64,000 bases of DNA from Ipomoea triloba (GCF_003576645.1 NC_044930.1:12225512-12289511), one strand, 5' to 3'. Positions 50,401 through 60,182 are shown, counted from the stretch's first letter. Made by a program: numbers and translations. The notes: generated by a model not told the origin, from the letters alone.

Positions 50401-52137
50401 TGGAGGTCATACTTGATAGGGAGGAATTTCATTATCAAGACTGATCATCATAGTTTGAAATTTCTCCTAGAACAGAAGATAACTACTGCTATCCAACAGA
50501 AGGGGTTAGCTAAATTGTTAGGATTGCAGTACACAATACAGTACAAGAGGGGAATTGATAATTGTGCAGCAGATGCACTTTCTAGGAGAATGGTGGATCA
50601 TGAGAACCCTGCAGTGAATGCCATTTCCAGTGTCAAACCACAGTGGGTAGAGGAGGTAGTTCATAGCTATGAAAATGATGAATGGGCCAAGGAGGTACTG
50701 ACTGCCACTCTCATTGCACCTGACCATGATCCCAAGTTGGCAGTGAATGATGGGCTGATCAGGTATAAACAAAGACTGTACATTGGCAGTGGGGAAAATT
50801 TGAGAAAGAAATTGATAACACAGATGCATGATTCTCCCTTGGGTGGCCATTCAGGGCAACAAGGGACTTACCAAAGGCTGAGATCACTGTTTTACTGGAA
50901 GGGAATGAAGGCAGAAGTGGCAGATATGGTTAGGCAGTGTGATGTGTGCCAGAGATGTAAAACTGAAAATATAGCCTCTCCAGGACTATTGCAGCCTTTA
51001 GCCATACCAGATCAAGCATGGAAGGGGATCTCTATGGACTTTGTGGAGGGATTACCAAAGTCTCATGGCAAAGAGGTGGTTTTGGTAGTGGTTGACAGAC
51101 TGACAAAATACAGCCATTTTATAGCTCTCTCACATCCCTATACTGCAGAATCTGTAGCTTGGGAATTCATGGAAAACATCTATAAACTCCATGGGCTGCC
51201 TGAGAGCATTGTATCAGATAGAGACAAGGTCTTCCTGAGTAGATTTTGGCAAACTCTCTTCAAGCAACTGCAGGTCCAATTAAATATGTCCACAGCATAT
51301 CACCCACAGTCTGATGGCCAGACTGAAAGGGTAAACAGATGCCTAGAAACCTATCTCAGGTGCATGATATTCCATAAACCAAAGTCTTGGGCCAAATGGT
51401 TACACATGGCTGAGTATTGGTACAACACCAATTTCCACTTCTCACTACAATGCACCCCATTCCAAGCTTTGTATGGTTACAAGCCTCCTATGCTAGCCTT
51501 GAGAATTGAGCAGGGAATGGAAAGGGCTGAGTGGATAGCAGAAAGAGAAACCATGTTGGCAGTCTTGAAAGACAATTTGAGGATAGCCCAACACAGAATG
51601 AAACAACAGGCAGACAAACATAGAAGTGAAAGGGAATTGCAAGTAGGAGATTGGGTGAATTTGAAGGTCCAACCCTACAGACAAACCACAGTGGCTGTGA
51701 GGGTTAATGTGAAGCTTACTGCCAAGTATTATGGACCATATCAGGTTGTTGAGAGGGTGGGAGCAGTGGCATATAGATTGGCTCTACCCCCTGGTTCACA
51801 GATCCACTCTGTGTTCCATATTTCTCAACTTAAGAGGAAGGTAGGAGAGCACATTGTTCCTCAAGCAGAACCACCACTTGTTGGTTCAGAAGGAGAGGTG
51901 CTAGCACAACCAGTAGCTGCCCTGAATAAGAGAATGGTCAAGAGGAATAACAAGGCAGTGGTTCAGATTCTAGTGCAATGGGCCAATTTACCAAAAGAAG
52001 CAGCTACTTGGGAGGATTATCACCATGTTGTGAAACAGTTTCCTTCATTCGATCCTTGGGGACAAGGATCTGGTGGAGAGGAGGGTAGTGTAATGATTCT
52101 GGACCAGCTTAATGAACAATCAGAAGCAAGGGAATGA
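47434..52137 (+). CDS. Gag-pol polyprotein of the Reina-like Gypsy, 1567 aa, intact
   Basis: I chose ATG 47434, just after the PBS; the frame is open further upstream through the LTR, but that part would not be translated. Domains in order: coiled coil about 5-60; gag capsid about 145-310 (YEQPRLWINRCEKFFQMS); zinc knuckle near 364 (NRCFKCFEQRQPGHRC); protease near 448 (ILVDSGSTHSFLD); reverse transcriptase about 640-810 (FFDDILVYN); RNase H about 905-1020 (VEADACHKGMGAVLT); integrase zinc finger about 1130-1180 (GGHSGQQGTYQRL, CDVCQRCK); integrase core from 1190 (SMDFVEGLP, VSDRDKVFLS, DGQTERVNR, the acidic triad retained); chromodomain about 1490-1545 (VQILVQWANLPKEAATWEDY). No stop or frameshift interrupts it. 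The last 49 nt, including the stop, lie inside the 3' LTR. The chromodomain in this family guides integration to particular chromatin. Confidence 0.95.
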   Translation: MEARVSKLEAMVVDLNRQMEVQSTTTRELMEKLVAQMDSKMSSWKDDIVETIRLNRLPLPIIDAIPGGSSVNGAGFVPLPKPNLDPIHPGRRQGKAPAEFDDDGAVALESGSEVEPERINRGWAPRREQQPRQHTDHSLLRYKCDFPLFDYEQPRLWINRCEKFFQMSHIPKIEVMHVLYVNLTGKVGLWFEGYLTGLEEPFEWAHFAGAVCRRFGGDNGSVMEDFTGFKQFGGVLEFTDRFEEFRSLLLQNHPTLTRDYFLEAYIARLKHNLRCFVRTAQPKTLADAIWYAKQFEKGLRTNDQYKTTSHFTTKSNQPTYTPKSYNPKPTEIKPVHSQGSAASNSFHSTAKGPEVAKFKSQLREQNRCFKCFEQRQPGHRCRGPTFNIIEDSEFCDASEELSSEEQTQEVIRSDEQAEVSLCAMMGGEGLNTIKLLGVIGKQQMVILVDSGSTHSFLDPKILTQLRIEPERAYPLTVTVANGEHITCDSICKKMKWQVQGELFEKDFRLLRLGGCDMVLGMDWIDQFAPIQLHTRPPGLSFHKEGKKILLKGLTKKPKILQAASKKDTKRWQKNGVQGFLVHCEGLVKKDSEHKCCLITVQSDFKELTELIHEFQELFEEPKTLPPQRAYDHSIPLIPGAQPVNKRPYRYSFDQKNAIEEMVEEMLKTGVITESVSPFASPVLLVPKKDGTWRFCIDYRALNDITVKNKFPIPLVEDLFSELAGSKHFTKLDLRAGYHQVRMKVGEEYKTAFRTHLGLYEFRVMPFGLTNAPATFQALMNHVFKPLLRRFVLVFFDDILVYNPDLQTHWNHLRKVLQLMREHNLLAKLSKCSFAKEEVEYLGHIISGSGLHTDPSKLQAVAEWPKPTTIKGLRGFLGLTGYYRRFIKAYGIISKPLTNMLKKNSFQWGSEAESAFEALKQAMCSAPVLSLPDFSKTFTVEADACHKGMGAVLTQEGKPIAYFSKAFGDKHLGLSIYEKEYLSIINAVEKWRSYLIGRNFIIKTDHHSLKFLLEQKITTAIQQKGLAKLLGLQYTIQYKRGIDNCAADALSRRMVDHENPAVNAISSVKPQWVEEVVHSYENDEWAKEVLTATLIAPDHDPKLAVNDGLIRYKQRLYIGSGENLRKKLITQMHDSPLGGHSGQQGTYQRLRSLFYWKGMKAEVADMVRQCDVCQRCKTENIASPGLLQPLAIPDQAWKGISMDFVEGLPKSHGKEVVLVVVDRLTKYSHFIALSHPYTAESVAWEFMENIYKLHGLPESIVSDRDKVFLSRFWQTLFKQLQVQLNMSTAYHPQSDGQTERVNRCLETYLRCMIFHKPKSWAKWLHMAEYWYNTNFHFSLQCTPFQALYGYKPPMLALRIEQGMERAEWIAERETMLAVLKDNLRIAQHRMKQQADKHRSERELQVGDWVNLKVQPYRQTTVAVRVNVKLTAKYYGPYQVVERVGAVAYRLALPPGSQIHSVFHISQLKRKVGEHIVPQAEPPLVGSEGEVLAQPVAALNKRMVKRNNKAVVQILVQWANLPKEAATWEDYHHVVKQFPSFDPWGQGSGGEEGSVMILDQLNEQSEARE
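52071..52088 (+). promoter_or_regulatory. Polypurine tract of the Reina-like Gypsy
   Basis: GGTGGAGAGGAGGGTAG immediately precedes the 3' LTR and also lies within the gag-pol coding frame. It primes plus-strand synthesis. Confidence 0.85.
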
Positions 52138-52399
52138 ACTAAAATCAGAAACCAGTTGCGCGCAGAGAGCCAAAACGCTGCGTTTGACAGCAGGTCGTTG
52201 GGCCGTTAGAAGAGTTCAAGCGACGTCGTTTTTGTCTTAGCAGTTAGTTGCTTTCCAATTTATAAATGTAATTGAAAACGTGTTGGAGGATAGTTTTTGA
52301 ATAACAATTTCCAGATTCTTCTTGTTCCTTCTCCCTCTCTTTCCTCTCTACCTTCTCAACTCTTCTCTTCTCTTTCTACAACACTCCTAGTTCGTTACA
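52089..52399 (+). repeat. 3' LTR of the Reina-like Gypsy
   Basis: Same 311 bases as 47103-47413, from TGTAATG to GTTACA, followed by GTTTG. It encodes the last residues and stop codon of gag-pol. It lies in the same orientation as, and 500 bp upstream of, the PPR gene start. Confidence 0.95.
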
Positions 52400-52833
52400 G
52401 TTTGCTTCCCTTCTTCATCGGTGAATTTCTTCTCTAGGTAGAGTATAATAAGAAGTGGGGGAAAAAAAAAGGAGAAGAAGTATGGGGAAGATGGGTAGAT
52501 GGCTGCGCTGGAGAAATAATGGTTAGGTTTAGGTGGGAATGAAGCTGCCCATAAGGATAAAAGTAAGGGATTAGAAGATTTTTTTAATTAAAAATAATGA
52601 AATGACGATTTTGTCCCTAAGTTAATTTATTCGCCGGAAAAATAATCACCGGTGATCGGAATTTTGATTGGAAGGACCAAATGTGGTAAGGATTTAAAAG
52701 TTGTGGGACTAAATGGGAAATTTTAATAGTCAGGACCAAAAGTGGAAATTTTTCCTTTATTTATTTGTCTCATTTTATTTGTCTAAATTGCAATTTGACA
52801 GAGGCTTATAATGGTGTAAAATACTGCCCTCTA

Positions 52834-52842
52834 AAACCCTAA
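52834..52842 (+). promoter_or_regulatory. Telo-box-like motif upstream of the PPR gene
   Basis: AAACCCTAA lies 58 bases before the PPR ATG. Telo-boxes of this sequence are common near starts of plant housekeeping and translation-related genes. With the TIR element ending at 52755, this is part of the only about 140 bp of native upstream sequence left next to the gene. Confidence 0.4.
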
Positions 52843-52899
52843 CTAAAACCTCCAGTATCTGAAACTCTGCTCCATTGCCACAACGAACCAAAGAGCGAA

Positions 52900-55493
52900 A
52901 TGGGCCAAATGGCGAGCAGATCCAGCTGTGCCTACCTCTTCCGAACAACAGCCGCTCGCCGTTGGCTTTCGACAGAAGCGAAGACGTGGCCGGCGGAATC
53001 CGCTGCGGCCACAATTTCTACTCCAAAGGAAGAAGGGGCTGTGGGCGGACATGGAATTGCGAATATCAAAACCGCAGCTAAGAACAAAGGCAACATCATT
53101 GAGGCTCTCGACAAAGCCGTCAACAAGGGTATTCCCATCCAGAAATGGCGTATCATTAAACCAATCAACCAATTTCGCCGCGCCAACAATTACCAAGCCG
53201 CCCTCCAGGTCTCTACTTTCCTTCTCTTAATCGCCTACTCGTTTTCTGTTTATCTAATAGAGAATTTGTATGAATCTCGGGATTTTCATTATCAGAGAGA
53301 GATTAGGCCTACCCCCAAATTGCAATTATGTATGGCCAGCCACAGCCCTGGCAAATTATACCATGGACCATGGTGGTACATGGTCCAAAATGATATTCAA
53401 ATTAAGTGGATAACATATTATGTATCTATAAATAAAGGAAAATACTACACGAACTCTCATTTCTTTCACAAATGTTTGATGTAGACATTTTTTTTCTGGG
53501 ATCTACTTGATGAATATATCCAATTCTTGTTTGCCGCATCATGGAGTAAAAGTGAGGGAGTAGGATTTGGTTCTACATGTAGTAGAACTCTTTATTAAAT
53601 GAAGCTAATAAAATGAACGTCGGGGTTCCAAGGTGGACCCTGGTCCATGGTATAACAATTTCCACATCTATAGGCTGTATAAAGATCATCCTAGAGGAGT
53701 TGGAGAAGTGAACATGATATAATCCAAACCAGCCTTTTTACAAATCATGATCATATTTGCCATTGCTGTCTACCTAATATTATCAGAGAATTGTATGGAT
53801 CTTGGGATTTTCATTATCAGAGAGAGATTAGGCCTACCATGGCAAATTATACCTTGGAACATGGTTCAAGATGATATTCAGATTATGTGCATAACATATT
53901 ATGGACCTATAAATAAATTGATAGGTTAACTGCAGTACATAATTTATTAACCGCAGGCATATTGCAGGCACGTAATTCGAATGTTGCTTTAGATTAGGTT
54001 CGCAATGCAAGGTAGACCCTTGTTCATGGTATAACAATTGCCACAGCTATAGGCTGTATAAAGATCATTGTAGAGGAATTGCAGAAGTGAACATTATATA
54101 ATCCAGACCAACCTTTTTACAAATGATGATCATATTTGCCATTGCTGTCTAACTAATGTTAAGTGTTGTTCTTGGAGAGTTTCTATGCACCATGCTTCTT
54201 GTGTTTTGCATCATTCTTGAACTTTACAGCATTATCCACTTGTTAAGGAAATTGGTTTTCCTGCTTATTTTTTATACAGCTTTAGGAGTTCTTTCATTTT
54301 GTCTGATTTGAATTGTTTCCATTTGCTTAACTCTCGAAATCCAGCTGTCTGAATGGTTGGAGAGCAAAACATCCCTTATAAATGATGCTGACCGTGCTGT
54401 ACGGATAGAGCTTCTTGCCAAGGCAAAGAACTTGGATTCTGCAGAAGAGTACTTCAACGGCCTGCAGGATTCTGAGAAAACTATTAGAACGTATGGTGCA
54501 CTTCTAAACTGCTACTGTGCGAAGAAACATTTGGAAAAGGCTTCGGAACTTTTTGAGAAGATGAAGGAAGTGAATGCTATATCTACTCTAAATTATAACA
54601 ATATGATATCTCTTTATTTACAGACTGGTCAGCCTGTGAAAGTTGTTGCACTCGTTCAAGAAATGGAACAAAATAAAATTGATCGAGATTCATATACTTG
54701 TAATCAGTTAATAAACTGCTATGGCATGCTGAAGGACATAGATGCAGCTGAGGGTGTCCTTGAGAAGATGAAAGCTGATAATATAAAGATTGACTCTTTC
54801 ACTTATGGAAATCTAGCAACCGTTTTTGTCAATGCAGGGCTTCTTGACAAGGCCCAGTCTGTGCTTGAAAAGATGGAGGAAATGAAAAATGGTCGAGAGG
54901 AATTCTGTACCCTAATTACAATGAATGCCCAAATTTCTAATCTGCCAGGAGTTTATCGGGTGTGGGAATCTTTAAAGTCGGCATTCCCAAATCCAAGTAA
55001 TACAAGCTATCTCATCATGCTCTTGGCTCTCTCCAAATTGGGGGATTTGGAGAACCTTGAAAAATATTTTCGTGAGTGGGAATCAGAGTATAAGTTCTAT
55101 GATGTGAGGATCTCTAATGTGCTCCTGGAGTTGTACCTAAAGCGAGACATGATTGGGGAAGCTGAGTTGCTGTATAACAGTGTTCTGAAAAGAGGTGCTC
55201 AACCCAGTTTGAGGACACTGGAGTTACTCACTAGCTTCCACGTACAAAATTCTCAATTTGATTTGGCTCTCAAGTATTTGGAGATGGGTGCAAGCAAGGC
55301 AGCTAAGTCGAAAAAGAAGTGGGTTCTTCCAAATGAAACTGTCAAGGGTTTTCTTAAATATTTTGAGGAAAACAGAGAAGCTGATACAACCGAGAAGTAC
55401 TATGAGAGCTTGAAAACGGTTAGTTGTCCTGACTCGACCCTATATGATTATATGCTTTCCTTTAACATTATAGACCAGAAAGCACAAGCATAG
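52900..55493 (+). CDS. P-type pentatricopeptide repeat protein, 2 exons, 485 aa
   Basis: Exons 52900-53208 and 54345-55493 (1458 nt, phase-0 junction, GT-AG). The first ATG is used; an in-frame ATG three codons later is equally possible. The N-terminus (MASRSSCAYLFRTTAARRWL) is Arg/Ser/Ala-rich without acids, as in mitochondrial presequences. From about residue 85 helical pairs appear (IQKWRIIKPINQFRRANNYQ), then about eight 35-residue PPR motifs, for example TYGALLNCYCAKKHLEKASE, NYNNMISLYLQTGQPVKVVA and SYTCNQLINCYGMLKDIDAA. There is no E or DYW tail, so it is a P-class protein of the At1g60770/At4g21705-like group. Family knowledge: such proteins bind organellar RNA and affect its processing, stability or translation. 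The RNA target is not predictable by eye. The 1136-bp intron holds a tandem duplication. Confidence 0.92.
53240..54153. repeat. Tandem duplication of about 375 bp inside the PPR intron
   Basis: Blocks around 53255-53445 and 53771-53925 match (GGGATTTTCATTATCAGAGA, GATTAGGCCTACC, ATAACATATTATG), as do 53631-53770 and 54009-54153 (TATAGGCTGTATAAAGATCA, ATCATATTTGCCATTGCTGT). The order A-B-A-B implies one tandem duplication of roughly 375-500 bp with later indels. Motifs such as ATGGACCATGGTGG and GACCCTGGTCCATGG recall the MITEs around the TNL gene. Confidence 0.75.
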
Positions 55494-56499
55494 GTCGCCA
55501 TGAGTGAAAGATGGAGGCCAAGTACCTTGTGGTCGGATTGCATCACTGTTGTCATTCTAAATGAAAGGTTACAGATTCAAGTCGCATCCCAATCAAGAAT
55601 GTTGGCATAATCATGTTGAGCAGATACTATAGGTAGGTGAGTAAAAGATGGAGTAAACACAAACTATGCTAGAGCCTAGATGTTTGTACTCATTTTGCAT
55701 CAATATGAGATTCATGTGCACCTAGCTACTCTCATGATCTCTCATAATTTTGCAATGTTATGAATGAATTGTCATTCTCATGTCTGTTTGGTTTAAACAA
55801 GAATTTGTATGAATGATATTGATGGTTAGAATTCACCTGATGGTTTGTAGCAAATTAGTCACCACAAATTTCTATGATTGTTATATCATTAGTTAAATCA
55901 TTTGTTATATCCCAGATCCTGGTCCATTTTGCAAGTGAGACAAAATTAATTTTTTTTAAACTTAATTTTTTTTCTTTTTCTTTTTCTTTTTGTACAAATA
56001 ATATTAACGTATAAAAAATGTATCATTAAAAAAAATTATAACTAAGATTTTTATATGATACTTATATTGATATACTAAGTACTACGGAGTGTATGTGCAA
56101 TGCGCGAAAATTTATATCCAATATTAAAATATTGCTAGATAAAAATTAAAAGAATTTAGTTCAAATTATATTTCACAATTCCTTCGATTGATAAATTTTA
56201 ATTATCATATTTAAATAATATAGAGAAAATAAAAGGAGAAAGAATTTATACTTTTGTTTAATATTAATGTACACAATTTTCATAAAATGTATATTTACAA
56301 AAAAAAAAAAAGTAAAAATATATCTATAATACTAAGCTAACAAGTGGTATATATACACATAAATAACATATATATTACATAAATATAATCTACAATTAAA
56401 TTAATTGTTATTTGATCATTGTAATAAAATGATCATCAAAGACTAGGAAAAATATAGGTTAGATGAAGTTGTATGATAATAGTGATGGAGTTATTATTA

Positions 56500-56539
<40 letters not shown>

Positions 56540-57229
56540 GAGTTATAACAGTATAAGAATAATTTTATCAAATAAAATGAAATGTACAACATTTAAAGTA
56601 AATTGTATATCTTTATTAACAAACAAAAATCAAGGATATAACTTAGATGGGCATATAATATGTTTTAATTTTTTTTCAATGTTTTAAATTAAATATACAG
56701 TTACGTTAAGTCACTATAGTTTCTTTTAAAATATACTACATATTCATTTTCAAAATACTAATGCAAATACATCATTATACTAATAGACATCAAATAGGTT
56801 TATTAAGCAAACACAACAAGTTCATTTTCATGATACACAACAAGTTTATTTGGAAAATGCCATAAGTTCATTTTCACAAGTTCAGTGTAACAATCTTATA
56901 ATATTAAATCTTAAATAAGTCTATCAATAGAACACTACAAGTTCATTTTCACAATGTCAATGGTTCAATTTTACAATACTAAAATAGGCTACCACATGTT
57001 TATTTTACAAGAGATTCAGTTTCACAATACAATGCTACAAAGCCTATTAGTAAACAACTAATTAAGGCTCAAGTAGAAAGTAAGCTCATTTCTAATTATG
57101 CACCCATTAAATATCATCATAAATTAGGACATTTCAAATGATCTCAATGCGATTTTTAGCATTAATTTTGTTTATACAAATTAATCCTTGACTATTAATT
57201 TTATTAAATAAAGGAGTTAATTTCACCAA
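55494..57229. other. PPR 3' flank and AT-rich intergenic DNA
   Basis: The left end should contain the PPR 3' UTR. The rest is AT-rich. A trinucleotide microsatellite of about 13 AAT units lies at 56499-56539. ACAAGTTCATTTTCA-like motifs recur several times at about 56815-57020, forming a loose degenerate array. No gene is seen. Confidence 0.45.
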
Positions 57230-57233
57230 AGGT

Positions 57234-57645
57234 CCTTGTCTTTGGTGGCAATTCTAAATTTAGTGATAGACCATCGTTTTTGCCATTTAGCATTCCTGAC
57301 TATTATTTTTTGGACACTTTTAGTCATTCTTGTGACTTTTCCTATTTTTAGTAAGGGTAATTTTTGTCTCTTTATATTTTCTTTTGTTATTTTTATTTTT
57401 CTAGTTTCAACCGGTTTAATTGGTTTAGGACTTTACTAAAAAGTAAAAACTGGTTGAAAAATATGGTTATTAAAAATCATGGGTTACAAGTCCTAAACCA
57501 ATTAACCGGTTGAAACCAGAAAAATAACAAAAGAAAAATATGAAAAGATAAAAATGCCCTTATTAAAAAAAATAATAGTCTGAGATGTTAAATAGCAAAA
57601 AGGATAGTCTATGACTAAATTTGAAATTGCCACCAAAGACAAGGC
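57234..57645. mobile_element. Fold-back MITE, arms of about 190 bp
   Basis: The left arm (CTTGTCTTTGGTGGCAATTC, AACCGGTTTAATTGGTTTAG) is mirrored by the right arm (CTAAACCAATTAACCGGTT, GAAATTGCCACCAAAGACAA) around a centre near 57460. The arms match well apart from an indel of about 40 bp. A transcript through it would fold into a long hairpin. No coding content. Confidence 0.75.
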
Positions 57646-58110
57646 CGCGTACTCCGGATTCAGCTGACGCATCGCACCTTCGGCCGCCGGCGGAAGCAAC
57701 GTAGGCGGACAGGGGAAAGAGCCGTCAACAAATCCAATCAGTTCATGTCCGCGAAGAAACGGTACCACTTGCGTACGCCAAAACAAAAAATTCCGGTGGG
57801 TAAGCTAAGTTTAATGCTAATGAAGTGGTGGGCAGAGGAAAGCGAGGATACGGTAGACGAAACCGTAGACCCCGTAGCTACATTTGAAATGGTACGTTCT
57901 GAAGAATTAACAGAGCCGTCGGGATCAGCCATGGGATCAGAAGGAAAAAACCCTAGCGATGATACTGGATGAGAGCTGTTGTATTGTATTCAAAATACTC
58001 AAATCATAACTGTACAGTACAAAAGTATATATACTGAAGGAATCACAGATATACTAGGATAGAAACTTATAACATATGTCTCAACTGCATAGAGTCCTAA
58101 TAAATATAAG
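57646..58110 (-). pseudogene. Copia gag N-terminus and adjacent LTR-like sequence, frameshifted
   Basis: On the minus strand, 57932-57780 reads a Ser/Thr-rich gag start (SSAHHFISIKLS) and, after a frameshift, 57784-57650 reads WRTQVVPFLRGHELIGFVDG and SFPCPP, a hallmark of plant Copia UBN2-type gag. Upstream on that strand, 57975-58110 (AGTACAAAAGTATATATACTG region) looks like the end of a 5' LTR with a TATA region. The plus-strand reading of 75 codons here is a shadow. The rest of the element is absent, cut by the fold-back MITE. Confidence 0.7.
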
Positions 58111-58119
58111 TGTGGAAAT

Positions 58120-59235
58120 TAAATTCAGGAAGTAAAAGAGATACGAATTTTTTACAATGTTTCGGCAAACTCAACCAAATTTACTCTTCTCTTAGAACGC
58201 TTAGGAGGTTCCACTAGTATTTTTCGCCCTAAATACAAGTGGTGAGAACTTGTGCTTTGACTACAAAGCCAACCACAAGTCTCAAAGGTTTTTCACAAGT
58301 CCTAAACTTGTTACACTTTCTCTATCAACTTCTCCAAGTAGAGAATTGGTTGTTGAACACCAAGAGTTACGTTTATTCTTCTCCAACATGGTTGGCTTGA
58401 CTTGAAATGAGCTTGAATATGCCAAAGTTTGTGTTCTGGATAATGGCCTAAAAGCCTTTGCCTTTGAATCTCTCATTGATCTACTTGAATTTGCACTTAA
58501 AGCTATATATATATCCTGTATTTATAAAAAATGACTAGCACCTCTTCCACTTTGAATTGAGGTATTTATAGACTCCTTTGAATTTGTCTGTTGGAGGAAA
58601 ACAAAATTCAAACGGTTAGTAGTTATTATCCGATGAGTAATGACCAATGCCTTTGTTTGTTAGGTTGTCCATGTCAGATTTTCCAGCCGTTGCTTGACTT
58701 TTTGCTCCAGAAAGGCTTGATTTTTGTCTTAGCCAAAAGTGAAAAAATCTTCCTTAATTTTAATGTTTCTAGACAAACTTGAAACCTTGGCAACACTCTT
58801 TTGAGAACGGTGTAGTTTAGAAAATCCTCAGTCACTTAATTGACAATGTGATTGTCCAGATTGTAGTTTGGCTTATCCGGATGGTGACTAGGTTACTTTT
58901 CGGATTTGAACCTTGTGAAGTCTTCTTCCTTGATTACAATCCATATTCCGGATCGGACAACCTTACTAATCGGGCATTTGACTAAAAATTAAACACATAA
59001 CCATACAACTAGTATCAAGTATCATGTTGATACTACTTTCTAGAGTCTTTACTCTATGGATCCTTTGAACCATACAACTCTTTATCTTATTCAACTCTTC
59101 CATTATTCAACCTTTGTAACCTTTTGGGTTTTCAACTCTTCGGTCTTGAACTCTTCGTCTTCTGACCATCCAACATATTGTCTTCTGGGATCTTGACTAT
59201 TCACACTTACAAACTATCCGGTTAGTCTACTTTGT
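58120..59235 (-). repeat. Diverged Sirevirus-like (Copia) solo LTR remnant
   Basis: Several stretches parallel the LTR at 62592-63873 in the same order: a CTCCAAGTAGAGAATTGGTTG-like stretch, CTTCTCCAAC...GGCTTGACTTG, GGTATTTATAG near 58560 followed by GTTGGAGG, and CTTCGGTCTTGAACTCTTCG. They are too diverged to fix borders by eye. No coding region is seen. Confidence 0.4.
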
Positions 59236-59600
59236 GGATTAAACTACTATCCTATCCAGTAATTTCTTGGTGCAGTGGTATAGTTTGGCCCTACGTGTGA
59301 CTTTGCGGATGTTACAACGAAAAATTCCTAAATCTAAAAATTGTAAGAGTTTGGGACCTGAATTCCTAGTATGTTGGGTATCATCAATATCTAATACAAA
59401 TAATTCATAATAGAGAGTTCCGTAGGAAAGCAAATTAGAAGATTTTAGGTGCCAAACGTTCTTAAACATTGCCCAACACAAGTATTTATAGAAGATTAGA
59501 AATTCATTAACATTCATGATATTTAAAATTTTAATTTCAAATTAAAACTTATAACTCCCCTCACTGGTGAAACAGAATAAATATGAAATTACTAAGTTAA
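59236..59600. other. Intergenic DNA
   Basis: AT-rich sequence with no recognised gene, repeat or RNA. Confidence 0.4.
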
Positions 59601-60182
59601 TCAGAATAATTTTCAGCTGGAAGGAGATTTTCATTAAGCCCATTTTCTCTGCAACCCTTGATACTCCCACTGTTTGGTCCCCTCACAATTTCGCTTCTTA
59701 AAATGTAATGTTGATGTAGCAATATTTGATGATGGTGCAAGTTACGGTGCGGTGCTGCGGCCTGCGGGATTATGAGAGAAGGTTTGTGGCTGCCAAGTCC
59801 GATCGCTTATCAACCGTTCGTGACCCTTTCATGGCTGAAGCGTTAGCAGTTAAGGAAGCCCTGACTTGGCTCAAAGATTTTGGGCATGTTAATGTTATTG
59901 TTGAAACGGATTGTTTAAATTTTTGTCCGCTTTTAATTCCCGTACTGTAGACTTTTTCTATGTTGGTTTTATAGTTAAGCATTGCCCTTTTTTGGCTATG
60001 GACATTGGGAACGTTTCAGTTCGCCATGTCAAGAGGTTAGCAAATCATGTGGCTCATGTGCTTGCACGAGCAATTGGTTCTTCGTCTGGCATGGGTTCGT
60101 GGGTTTCTATCCCTCCTGATTGTATTGCTGAGTTATTGATTTATTAATGAAGTTTGATCTTGTTTATTTAAAAAAAAAAAAA
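59601..60182 (+). pseudogene. 5'-truncated LINE: RNase H domain and poly-A tail
   Basis: Across three frames the sequence gives a non-LTR element RNase H-like domain (RVT_3 type): CNVDVAIFDDGASYGAVLR (about 59704), RRFVAAKSDRLSTVRDPFMA then EALAVKEALTWLKDFGHVNV (frame of 59726-59950), and GNVSVRHVKRLANHVAHVLA (frame of 59911-60147). Two frameshifts separate them. After a stop at 60145-60147 a short 3' UTR ends in an A run (60168-60182), as expected for a LINE 3' end. No reverse transcriptase is present. Confidence 0.75.

Larger units (their letters stand above)
47103..52399 (+). mobile_element. Complete Ty3/Gypsy chromovirus (Reina-like), 5297 bp
   Basis: 311-bp LTRs at 47103-47413 and 52089-52399 look identical base for base, and the perfect 5-bp target duplication GTTTG flanks them (47098-47102 and 52400-52404). 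A PBS, a polypurine tract and a single uninterrupted gag-pol frame are all present. Short LTRs, a total near 5.3 kb and a C-terminal chromodomain fit the Reina lineage of plant chromoviruses. Everything needed for autonomous transposition is visible, so this is the youngest element in the window. Confidence 0.95.
46575..52755. mobile_element. Long-TIR DNA element (MULE-like) interrupted by a Gypsy insertion
   Basis: The left arm from 46575 (GAGAAATTTTCCACTTTTG, TTTAGTCCTACGACTTTTAA, CCGGTCACCGGTG) and the right arm ending 52755 (its complement reads GGAAAAATTTCCACTTTTGG, TTTAGTCCCACAACTTTTAA, CCGATCACCGGTG) are inverted repeats of about 190 bp. TTTATTTA flanks both ends directly (46567-46574 and 52756-52763). 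Removing the nested Gypsy and one copy of its target site leaves an element of about 880 bp with no transposase. The long TIRs suit Mutator-like elements, while 8-bp duplications also occur in hAT. The internal sequence is unidentified and could be captured host DNA. Confidence 0.8.

Noticed and set aside
57745..57972. A 75-codon plus-strand reading (SAKKRYHLRTPKQKIPVGK) that could be a small gene
   Set aside because: The opposite strand encodes a recognisable Copia gag N-terminus, so this is its shadow.
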